From Rhodamnia argentea (Eukaryota > Streptophyta > Magnoliopsida > Myrtales > Myrtaceae): a stretch of 64,000 nucleotides of DNA. This document shows, piece after piece, positions 35,813 through 45,841 of this stretch. Position 1 is the first letter of the stretch. Every line of letters begins with the position of its first letter. The notes below the pieces were generated by a model. The model did no database searches and was not told where the DNA came from. It saw only the letters and a program-made list of their open reading frames with translations. The stretch is taken from assembly GCF_020921035.1 (NCBI RefSeq), contig NC_063155.1, positions 17,813,311 through 17,877,310 on the forward strand. The letters are read 5' to 3'. A program made the position numbers and the translations under genes.

Positions 35813-36295
35813 CTAATCATATGAAAGTGTAATGATGGAAATATGATAGATTATATAGGAAAAAGTCACATTGGGAAGGAAATCCAGAAAATTTAAATTG
35901 CTTTCCTATGTTTATGTAATGCTAATCAAATTAGTTTCCCTAAGAAAAATTAACAATAAGTATATACCCAAGGTAGTGACCAACCTTAACTCAAAAACAA
36001 AACTCCGGGTAGTAGCCCCTAACTTTACTGAAGCTTTATTTTGCAAGATAACAAATTAAATCATTTGAGTTCTCCACCTTGCAGCAGTTGTTTGACAATC
36101 CAAGCAGACAATTGAGAGTCACCGTGAAGGGGAGGAGCGTCATTGAGCATTCGACTGTCGTTGCCCGTCGCTCCATCTTGGAGGAGTGAGGGGCTTTATG
36201 GTTCTGAATTTGAGCATGTTTTGATTTGGGCAATTTACCCAAAAAAAAAAAAGTCATTGTTTTCCTTTTCCGGCGCCCACATCAGCACCGGATTG
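35813..36295. other. Spacer with a short match to the GUX upstream flank
   Basis: The segment 35959-35990 matches 21534-21564. Otherwise nothing was recognised. Confidence 0.4.
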
Positions 36296-36534
36296 GTCAA
36301 GTAGGATGGCCGGCGTTGACTAGGAATTCACGTAAGCATTTTCCAGGAGCTAAATTGGTCGGAAGACTGAATTGACAAAAGTTGAAAACATTTATGATTA
36401 AACTGGCAAAATTGAAAGATTTAGGACTAAATTGGCAAAATATGAAATGGTCTAGAACTAAATTGGTCAAATTGAAAGGTTTAGGACTAAATCGACAAAA
36501 GTGCAATAGGTTTGGAACCTTTTTTAACAATTTT
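36296..36534. mobile_element. Half of a Mutator-like TIR element
   Basis: Repeated units of GGTTTAGGACTAAATTGGCA type end in CAATTTTCCC, matching the right ends of the elements at 43242-44236 and 62462-63136. The left half is absent. Confidence 0.6.
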
Positions 36535-36715
36535 CCCGTTGAATGTGTATTTATTTTGTCAAATAAGGGACGGGTTTACTGTGAGAACTGCTACATTCAA
36601 ATGGCAAACACAAAGATAAGCTATACAAGACATTTCATACTTCTTGATGAGCATCAATTTTGAGCACTAGGGGAGAAACCACAAGACTTACTTCGAGATT
36701 GAATCTTGAATGATA

Positions 36716-36958
36716 GGTCCTGTTTGTTTTGCGAGAAAATGAATTATTTGAAAAGCATTTTCCTGAAAATAACAAATTGTATCGCTTATAAAGATGAATG
36801 AACGAAAAACATTTTCATTGTCCACGAAAATCTTCACATATTAATTATTATCTAAAATAAAAATATTTTTCATTGAATAACTATTTCAAGCAATACAAGC
36901 GATCATTTCTAAGAAAATATTTTCCAAATCATTCATTTTTCGCCGAACAAAAAGAGTT
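36716..36958. mobile_element. Small TIR element (about 240 bp)
   Basis: The left end GGTCCTGTTTGTTTTGCG and the right end CGCCGAACAAAAAGAG are imperfect inverted repeats like the TTA-flanked element at 26602-27683. No coding capacity. Confidence 0.5.
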
Positions 36959-37856
36959 GTGGATCATAAGTGCCTAACACAAGAAATGATCATATTTCAA
37001 CACCATAAATCAAAAAGAACAATTCATGTAAGCCATAACAACCCTTATCCACCTGGGAAAGATCGACCTTGGAGTTTACGAAGAAACTGGCGATCCATGC
37101 TCCTGGCATCCAGTTTCTTCAGCCCTGTTTTTTTTTTTTTTTCTTTTACTTTTTCTTTCAACTTTGTTTCTTCCTTGAATGCGGGAGATGTCAGTGAGGG
37201 AAGCTCCGGTGTTGGAGATCGCGGACGGGAGAGAGAATTGCAACGGCGAAGTGGCAGGGAGGAGCAGCTGTGTGGTTATGGCTTGGGGTGTCAAAACTAA
37301 CCCAAGAACTAAATTAAAAACCGAACTAAACCGAATCATGTTTCTTTTATTGTTTCAGATTTTAATGGTTCAGTTTGATTAACTGAACCGAACCGTAAAA
37401 ATAAAAATTTAACCTTCCGATTCAAATACACTTCCGAATCCAAAAACTCAAAGCCCTAACATGAATAGCTCTCCATAGTCCACTTCATCTCCGCATACTT
37501 GCTCTCTCTTTGGACACCCACTCCATCGCCACATACTCTCTTTCACCGCTAATCTCTCTTCCGATCAGTGGGGATCTCTCTCAGCTTCTTCCAAGACTCT
37601 TGGATCTCTTTCGGCTTTGTCCATCGTCGTGGGAATCCGAAACTGCTGCTGTCGGCCCCTCTCAGTTCTATGCAATTTTCTAGGATTTTAGCTAGTGTCA
37701 TCCAGTCCATGTCGTGGGGTCTCGCTAGATCTAGCGTCAAAGACGGCGTAGATGGAGAAGCTTCGGAGGGAGCCGACGTGGAAGTGTTGGGTGGATGGGA
37801 TTGACGATGAACATGGCGGCATATTCGATTCCACCGAATTAGAGAATTTTGGGTTT

Positions 37857-38280
37857 AAGTACACTACAAGTGTCAAAACTTGTATACGGCGCTCACTTTA
37901 GTGTCAAAACTTTCAAAACAATCACTTAAGTGCCAATTTTTTTGAAAAACAATATATCAATGTCAAAACTTTCAAAACGATCACTTCAGTGTTAATTTTT
38001 TTAAAAAACGATCATTTAAGTATCAATTTAAAAAACGATCACTTCAATATTAACTCCATCGAGACACGTCAACTCAAATATTAATAAAAAAATAACACGT
38101 GTCGGATTTCTAACAAGTCACGTCAGCTCAAATTGAAGTTCATAGTGAAATGATCGTTTTTAGAAAAAGTTGGTACTTAAGTGATCGTTTTTAAAAAGAG
38201 TTGGCACTTAAGTGATCGTTTTGAAAGTTTTGGCACTAAAGTGAGCGTCGTACATAAGTTTTGGCACTTCTAGTGTACTT
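37857..38280. mobile_element. Palindromic MITE with TIRs of at least 100 bp
   Basis: The left arm AAGTACACTACAAGTGTCAA and the right arm are near-perfect inverted repeats over more than 100 bp, both containing CGCTCACTTTAGTG and CAAAACTTTCAAAAC. The element could fold into one long hairpin. A 13-bp direct repeat GAGAATTTTGGGT flanks it (37842-37854 and 38286-38298), a few bases outside the arms. Confidence 0.85.
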
Positions 38281-38408
38281 TAGCCGAGAATTTTGGGTCT
38301 GGCTCATGTCGAAGATGATGGATCAATTGGTGGGAGATTGAAGAAATCACAATCTTGCTATGTGTGTGACAATGAATTAGTATTGGGGGCGACGAAGGGC
38401 TTTTCTAA

Positions 38409-39785
38409 AGGGCTGCATGGCAACGATTCTAATTCTAAAAAATGATTCTGATTAGAATTATTTTTTCTGATTCTATTCCCTGGATGAGCTTTAGAGAATT
38501 AGAACGCTTTTGGTAACTGTACAAAATTTCTGCTCCTTGAACAAAAACGCGTATGGTAACTGCACAAAATTTTTGTTCCCAAAAATAATATCTCTTCCCA
38601 ATTTTTGTCATTTAAGTCAAATAATTACGTAGTTACTTTGGGAAATCTCATCCTAAATTTCGAATTAATTGAAGAATAATTTATATTGATTCTTTTATTT
38701 AACATATGCAAATTGCATATAATATTTTTTCGTGCTATTCCGTCTAATTGTCATGTCATAACGAGTCATTTTAAACTTAAAAAAGGATAGATCATGTTGG
38801 GTTAGTGTGTGATTTCAGATTAGCTCGAGCCCTCGCAGGCCTATACCAAATTACAATGAAAGAATATCAAATTAAATATGTGTGATCGATGGCATGTGTA
38901 TATGTACATGCAAATGGAGTCGCCATCAGTTTTTACGGAAGGTAGATCGAGAATCTTATCGAACGGTAGGGAGAAACCATTCGATTCTACACAACCAGAG
39001 AAATCTAGAGTCTAGGGACTTGGTTACATCGGTGTTTCCACCGACGCCCTTTCAAGACCGAAGTTGAGTGTTTTCTAAACATGTTTCATGCAAATTTTTA
39101 ATTCATTTTTAAACCTATGAGATAAGTTAATGCTAAGTATTCACGTAGGTTGTTTTTGTATTTTTTCAAATTTTTTTAAACTAGATTAAGTCTAAAGTAC
39201 TTAAACATAGGCAAATCACAACCAATGAAATCAAGTGCTCAATCAAGTAATCATGACATTGATAAATTGCATCATAAAACCCTAATGAAACCCTAAGGGC
39301 TCGGAGAAATGTGGTTTGGATTTAATTTCAAAGGTGTTTATGGTTTTTCTAAAAAAGAATAAAATCTATGAATCTAGGGAATTAGGCCCAAATTAATGAA
39401 AATTAGGTCAAACTAGCATAATCTAATCTTCTTCTATTTTGAGGAATTTTTTGAATTTTATTTTTATTTTTTAGAATTCTTTTCAAACTTTTTTATTATC
39501 TTATACATTTTTCTTTGAAAATGAGACATCATTATGTTTTAGGTAGAGTGAAAAATGATAAAAGAACTGAAAGGGAAAAGTGATAGACGTGATCTGTTTT
39601 ATGATTCTCAAAAGTAATTCTTTTTCTAGAATCAACTTTTTTTTTGTTCTTGTTTTTACTCCAAAACTATTCCGAGGAACAGAATCATAATTAGAATCAT
39701 TTACGTTACCAAACACGATTAGCATCCTTTTTTTTTTCTTCTAGGAAATAGAATCAAAGAACTAGAATCGTTGTCATGCAAGCCC
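38409..39785. mobile_element. PIF/Harbinger-like TIR element, non-autonomous
   Basis: The left end GGGCTGCATGGCAACGATTC and the reverse complement of the right end (GGGCTTGCATGACAACGATT) are inverted repeats. TAA lies just outside both ends (38406-38408 and 39786-39788). The interior includes a stretch near 38915-39060 that resembles LTR-retrotransposon leader sequence (ATGGAGTCGCCATC onward). Confidence 0.65.
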
Positions 39786-40299
39786 TAAGCATATTTAGTA
39801 GATGCAACTTGATCCGCAGGACTCCCAAAGCTAGATCTGAACCAAACTAAAAAAAAAAAAAAAAAAATTCAAAAAAAAGGGAAATGAATCGAACCAAACT
39901 AGATTTTTGGTTCGGTTCATATTTGGTTTGGTTCGCAATTCAGTTTGATTCAGCTGCTCACTCTAACGGTTCTGTTCGGTTCGTTTCAGAAAAAACCGAA
40001 CCAAACTAAACTGTTGACATTTCTAGGTGAAACTTCCAAGGGATTGGATGCTATGGTGATCGACGAAGACAGCAAGAAGGGTACACTGGGACAGCCACAA
40101 CGACGGCATGGGGTGGGTCTTCACAGCAGGGTTTTGGCTCGGCTTGGCCTATGTCTGGAAGTTGTGGAGTGTACCTGCTATCCCGAGGAAACCTGCAAGG
40201 GATAATGTTGTGAACAAACTAAAGGGTCTTTGCCAGATTCTAGCTAGGATGACCACACCTGAGACCAGTAAGGGCGACCCTTGCCAATTGTCGCCTTTT

Positions 40300-40590
40300 G
40301 GCTAGTCATCGGCCATCACTGAGGCTCCGACCTCGGCAATGAGCGAAGAAAGAATGAAAAAAAGAAAGAAAAGAAAGAAAAAAAAAATAATATAAGAAAA
40401 TAAGAAACAATAATAAAACATTGCAAAACTTGACGTCAGTGTGAGCCTTGTCACATAGGACGGTCAATGTCCACGTCAGCGATTTCCGACCAAAATTATC
40501 AGAATAGACTATATTGACAAATTATCAAAAAGTTTAGGACTCAATAGGCACAATTAAAAGGTTTAGGACTGTTCCGTTTCTTCCACTGAA
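40300..40590. mobile_element. Right half of a Mutator-like TIR element
   Basis: Shares the A-rich block, the GTCACATAGGACG segment and the AAAGTTTAGGACTCAATAGG end units with the element at 43242-44236. The left half and a clean end are missing. Confidence 0.6.
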
Positions 40591-41725
40591 AAAGGAGTTA
40601 TTTCCATTTTATAATAAGATGTCTGGAGAAATAATCAAGCTAAAGTGATCGGTCACTATTGTTAATGTAATAAGATGGTAAGTAATCAGACTCTATTTAA
40701 TGATGCAAGCAACAATTCATGGAAACCAAATGCTAAAAATCTGGCATTTAATGCTATAGTGTGATGATCATTTAATTTTTGGATTGGATTTTATATGGTT
40801 AACGTAATCAGATTGAATGTATGCCACAAAAGAAACAACCAGTCAAGTGCTCAAAATCTGACATTTAATGCTATAGTTTTAACCAGCATTTAATTTTTGG
40901 ATTGGATTTACGTAAGAGATAAGTATTCATCTCCTAAAACCTCCTTACCTTTCAATAGATACATCTATAAATTTATTAGTCTCATGATTGTTATCCTGCT
41001 TATAGTATTTTTAATCATATATCAAACGTATAAGTTAATTGTCCACCTAAATGCCAATGGTGCTAGCTTACATTCCTCAAATTTTATTCAAATTCATTAT
41101 CTTTCTTTTTTGCTATAAAAGCGAAGTTCTCTACTAGTCATACATAGCTGTGAACTGTGTAAATCAATTAAAAGTTTCATTGCATCATTGCCGCATCACA
41201 ACTTGATCGCTCAAATATTGAGATGATATTTAGCAGACGTCTATTTTCTTATATTAGCATTTTTATAATGGATTAGAAAGTAAACAACTTCCTTTTACAT
41301 TAACTTTCTTTGATAAATGTGTTGTGGATACACACTGCTTTCAAACATAGCCGAATTGAATTTGATTGACTTCATCGTTGACATCTTAGAGAAAAAAAAG
41401 TGCATTTATTTGTTTACCAAATTTCACTTGCACCAATTTATTTTGGCTTATTTTGTATTAATCAATAAACCTAATGTTTATGAATCAATAACTTTATTGT
41501 TGTTTTTACATTTATGAAAAAGACTATATTCTAGTAGTGTTAGATACTTAATTTTTACCTTTTACAAAAATATGGAGGGATAATTAGCTCTTTTGGCTAC
41601 CAACTTAGCTTATTAAAATACGCGAGACTTGCAGCCATGTATATGCATCGGTCCAAGATAATAGATGGGCAAAATTGTTTGGCTTTATTTCACAGTATTG
41701 TTTCAAATATCCACCATTTTCTTCT

Positions 41726-41760
41726 CTTTATATACCGTCTTCTCTCTTTCAATTCGCATA
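41726..41760 (+). promoter_or_regulatory. TATA box of MBD-like locus A
   Basis: CTTTATATACC followed by a pyrimidine-rich start region, conserved at the same place in locus B (45535-45570). It lies about 280 bp before the ATG at 42011. Confidence 0.55.
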
Positions 41761-42010
41761 CCACACAATTTGCACACTCTCAAGGTGACCTTTGAAGTAG
41801 AAAAACTTACTGCAGACTCTACCTCCCTCTCCGAAAGAGAAATTTAGGGCAGATCTTCTCAACTTGTCATCTCCTTCAACAAGGGCTGGTTCATCGAAGA
41901 AGTCTCGATCGACCTTTGTGCTAGGTTATTGACCATGTATTTTGTGCTTCAACCACAAAGATATGGATTTTCAATATCTCTCAATGTGACCTTTGAAGTG
42001 GCAAACTTTA

Positions 42011-42469
42011 ATGCAAACTCTACCTCCCTCTCCGGAAGAGAAATTTCAAGGCAGATCTTCTCAATCTATGTTGTCATCTCCTTCAACAAGGACTGGTCCA
42101 TCGAAAATGAGTGAGGTAAGTCTCGATCAACCTTCGTGCTTAGGACGTGACTTCATTTGGGTGGCAATTTAGGAGAAAGGTTCTGCTACTGCAATGAAAG
42201 GTTCATGGAAGAGAAAGATATCTTCTAGTAAGAAAGAAAACTTTCCTCCATCCAAGTCATTGAAGATCTCTACTGCAGAGAAAATCGCTGTTGAACGTTT
42301 TCTGGAGGAAATCATACAACACCATCAACAAAATCCGCGGTGGCAGATGGGCTCCATATATCTTATTTTTTTATTTGATTCACTTAAAAGAAAGAGAAAA
42401 ATGGGAGAAAATTTGAAGTCAAGCAGTGAGAATGAGGATGATGCATCTGGTGATGAAGAGACTCAGTGA
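42011..42469 (+). CDS. MBD-like paralogue lacking the MBD (internal deletion)
   Basis: Exon 1 42011-42115 (35 codons, MQTLPPSPEEKF...) is joined across a 57-bp intron to 42173-42469, which corresponds to exons 7-8 of the full gene (MKGSWKRKISSSKKEN...ENEDDASGDEETQ). The predicted protein has 133 residues. Both junctions are phase 0, as in the full gene, so the frame survives loss of exons 2-6. The remnant intron joins the start of intron 1 to the end of intron 6. The old intron 7 has also shrunk and now reads through in frame. The product keeps only the basic SKKE and acidic C-terminal parts. It may be a decaying copy or a short protein; the sequence cannot decide. Confidence 0.55.
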
Positions 42470-43241
42470 AAGAATTGGACAACCAGCTCAAGCATCCGTA
42501 GTTGAAGAGAAGAGCCTGAAATGACATCCAAGAGTTCAGATGTTTCTTCTCTAATATCTGATTCGATTCCATCTATGATATCGGTGAAAGCAAACTGAGT
42601 TTATGTACATTTCATTTCATCAAACTTGTTGGGCGATATCTGCTTAACAAAACTTTTGTTGTTTGGACTATGAAACATCAACCCTTGTCAGCCAGGAATG
42701 GAGAAAGTGGAATGGTACTCGAGCATTTATTTTCATTCCTTTTGCTGCTGGCGTCTTTTCATAATTATTGAGAATAAATATCACATGAAGGATTTTCTTG
42801 AGATTATTTTATCATCAATGCAGGGGGCGATGAGCCTAGCTAAAAATGCATGTGGCGTGATTTTTTAAAGTCCGACAAAAAGGGGTCTTATCTTAAATTC
42901 GAATTACAGTAAAATTCATTCTAAGAAGTGATTAAACTGAAAAAGTCGATCATGACAATCCTTTGTCTTTTCGCCCATAAGTAAGAACTAATTTTTTTGG
43001 CTAAATAAGTACTTAATCAATTATAATTCAAGACTCGTAGCATGTGGATGAACCACTCCCACTACGAGCTCCGTCCTACCACCATTATTCTAAAAAGCAC
43101 TCAGTCTATCAACTCAAGCAAGTCAATGCAACAACTAACTATAATGGATACAAACAACACGTAAAAGATGACATGACGGGCCTTAGCCATAGCTGCAAAT
43201 AATGAGAATGCAGGCTAATACATGGTTATACCTCAATTGGA

Positions 43242-44236
43242 GTGAAAAGTACCAAAAAAGTCTTAAACCTATTACATTAATATCAGTTCAATTATAAGCC
43301 TTTCAATTTGACCAATTTCGTCCTAAACCTTTTCACATTGGTACCAATTCAGTTCATCCAACCAATTTAGGCTGAAAATTGCTGACGTAGACTTCGGCTA
43401 TGTAACATGGCATGTTAACATGGAAATTTTTTTTAAATGATTTTATATAATTTTTTTGATTTTTTTTATTAATTTTGTCTTTTCTTTCTTTTTTTTATTT
43501 CCTTTCTATTTTTTTTTCATTTTTTCTTGCCAAAATGGCATGGAGGTCGGTCATTCTATGTGGCATGGTCACTAACATGGATAATTTTTACAGTTTTTAT
43601 TATTTTTTCTAAAAAAATTATATTTTATTTTTTTTAATCTTATCTTATCTTTTTTTTCTTTCATTCTTTATTAGCAAGTCGCTTGGCCTCGGCGATGGCT
43701 GGCAACCGACCAAAGGTGATGACCGGTAAGGGTTGGCCTCGCCAGCTTCGGACAAGGCTCGACTTCACCAGGTCAAGAGAAGCCGGGCTTGCCCAAGGCC
43801 GGCAAGGTTGCCCTTCGCCTAATCCTGGGAAGGGTAACCTCGCCTAGGGCAGGTGAGGGCGACCCTTGCTAGTCTTCACCTTTGGCTGGTCATTGGCTAT
43901 TGCCCAGGTTCCGACAATCGGCAAAGAAAGATTGAAAAAAAGAGTAAGAAAAGAAAACAAAAAGAAAATTAATACAAAAGTATAAAAAAAAAACCCAGAA
44001 AAAATTAAAACATTGTAGAACTTGTTGACATCAATATCGGCAGTTCCACGTAGAGCCATGCCACGTAGGATCCACGTAGGACGTTTGGCATCCATGTCAT
44101 CATTTTTAGAAAAAATTGGCCGGATGGATTACATCGGCAAATTGTCAAAACGTTTAGGACACAATTGTCACTTGAAAGGTTCGGGATTATATTGGCACAA
44201 GTGTAATTGGTTTAGGACATTTTTTGTAATTTTCCC
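43242..44236. mobile_element. Mutator-like TIR element (about 1 kb), non-autonomous
   Basis: The left end (AAGTACCAAAAAAGTCTTAAA) and the reverse complement of the right end (GGGAAAATTACAAAAAATGT) are inverted, and the arms continue for over 100 bp with TTTAGGAC/GTCCTAAA units. The GC-richer middle (43670-43920) has GGCCTCGCC-like simple repeats. No transposase was seen. Confidence 0.75.
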
Positions 44237-44289
44237 TTTCAAGAAATATATGTCTTACCTTGTAGCAGTAAAGCTCTATTCCTTTTCTT

Positions 44290-45841
44290 GCAATGAAAAA
44301 GGAGTTATTTTCATTTTATAATAAGATATATCCAGCAAAAAATTAAGCTAAATTGATTGTTCAATATGGTTAACGTAATCAGGTTGTTTTAAATGATGCC
44401 TCAAAAGAAGCAACCATTCATGGAAGTCAAATGCTAAAAATCTGGCATTTAATGCTATAGTGTAATGAGAATTTAACTTTTCGATTGGATTTACATAAGA
44501 GATAAGGATTCATGTCCTAAAACCTCCTTACATTCGGGTTAAATAATCAAGCTAAATTCATCGCTTAGTATGGTTAATAAAATCACATTATATTTAATGG
44601 CAACTCAAAAGAAGAAGCCATTCATGGAAGTAAAATCCTCGAAATCTGGCATTTAATGCTAGTGTGATGAGCATTTAATTTTTGGATTGGATTTACATAA
44701 GAGATAAGGATTTATGTCCTAGAAGCTTCTTACCTTTGAACAGATACATCCATAAAATTATTAGTCTCTTGGCTGTTACCTGCTTACGGTATTTGTAATC
44801 ACACATCAACCTATTTGACGTATAAGTCAATTGTACACCTAAATGCTATTAGTCCTAGCTTACATTCCTCAAATTTGATTCGAATGAACAATCTTTCTTT
44901 TTTGCTGTAAAAGCGAAATTCTCTGCTAGTCATAGATAATTATATATTATGTAAATCAATTAAAAGTTTCATTGCTGCATCACAACTTGATCGCTCAATA
45001 TTGAGATGATATTTAGCGGATGTCTATTTTTTCTATTCTAGCATTGCTAAAATGAAGAAAAACTGAATTAAAGAGAAAATATTCCGCAATAAGTATACAA
45101 ATTCCATTTACATTAACTTTCTTCGATAAATATATTGTGGATACACATTGCTTTCAAACAAAGCCGAATGGAATTTGACTCAATTCATTATCAACAATTT
45201 AGAAAAAAAAAAGTGCATTTATTTGTTTTCCCAATGTCACTTGCCCCAACTCATTTCGAGTTTATTTTGTATTAATTAATATACCTAAGGTTTATGTACT
45301 CAATGATTTTATGGGTTTTTTATATTTGTGAAAAACACTATAATCTAGTACTGTTAGATTCTTTTTACCTTTAAAAAAAATATGGAAGGCTAATTAGCTC
45401 TTTTGGTTACCTAACTTAGGTTATTAAAATACGTGAGGCTTGCAATGTTGTACATGTATCGGTCCAAGATAATAAATGGACAAAATTGCTTGGCTCTATT
45501 TCACGGCGTCGTTCAAATATCAACTATTTCCTTCTCTTTATATACCATCTTGTCTCTTTCAATTGGCGTACCACACAACTTTTGGCTTGTAAGCTCTCAA
45601 GCTCACCTTTGAAGTGGCAAACTCCAATCCAAACTTGACCTCCTTCTGAGAAAGAGAAATTTCATACAGATCTTCTCAACATATGCTGTCATCTCCTTCA
45701 GCAAGGGCTGGTCCATCGAAGTGAGCGAGGTAAGTCTTGATCAACCTTTTTGATGGGTTATTGATCATGTATTTTGGCTTCAACTACAAAGAAATGGATT
45801 TTCAATAGCTCTCAAGGTGACCTTTGAAGTGGCAAACCCTA
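44290..45841 (+). promoter_or_regulatory. Upstream region of MBD-like locus B, with internal repeats
   Basis: Homologous to 40590-42010. About 200 bp is duplicated within it (44340-44520 and 44540-44760, sharing ATCTGGCATTTAATGCTA and GGATTGGATTTACATAAGAG). A TATA-like TTTATATACC lies at 45537-45546. A decayed extra copy of exon 1 lies at about 45600-45730, ending in a GTAAGT donor like the real exon. Confidence 0.6.

Larger units (their letters stand above)
37282..40026. mobile_element. Composite insertion, possibly a hAT-like element, carrying two nested elements
   Basis: It interrupts a repeat that is continuous at 23180-23210. The ends are loosely inverted (GGTGTCAAAACTAA on the left; the reverse complement of the right end contains ATGTCAACAGTTTAG). 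Both ends are rich in AACCGAAC/GGTTCGGTT. Inside lie the palindromic element at 37857-38280 and the TIR element at 38409-39785. No transposase frame was seen, and the exact edges are uncertain. Confidence 0.5.
36540..40290 (+). repeat. Interrupted copy of the MBD upstream repeat
   Basis: The pieces 36540-36660, 37190-37281 and 40027-40290 line up in order with 23045-23400. They were therefore once contiguous and are now split by inserted DNA: a small TIR element at 36716-36958 and a 2.7-kb insertion at 37282-40026. Confidence 0.7.
40590..43200 (+). repeat. MBD locus duplication, copy A
   Basis: Matches 44290-45960 (upstream region and exon 1) and then 49440-50820 (last exons and 3' flank). 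The 45960-49440 part of copy B is absent here. The upstream match includes ATCTGGCATTTAATGCTA, a motif repeated twice in A and again in B. Confidence 0.9.
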
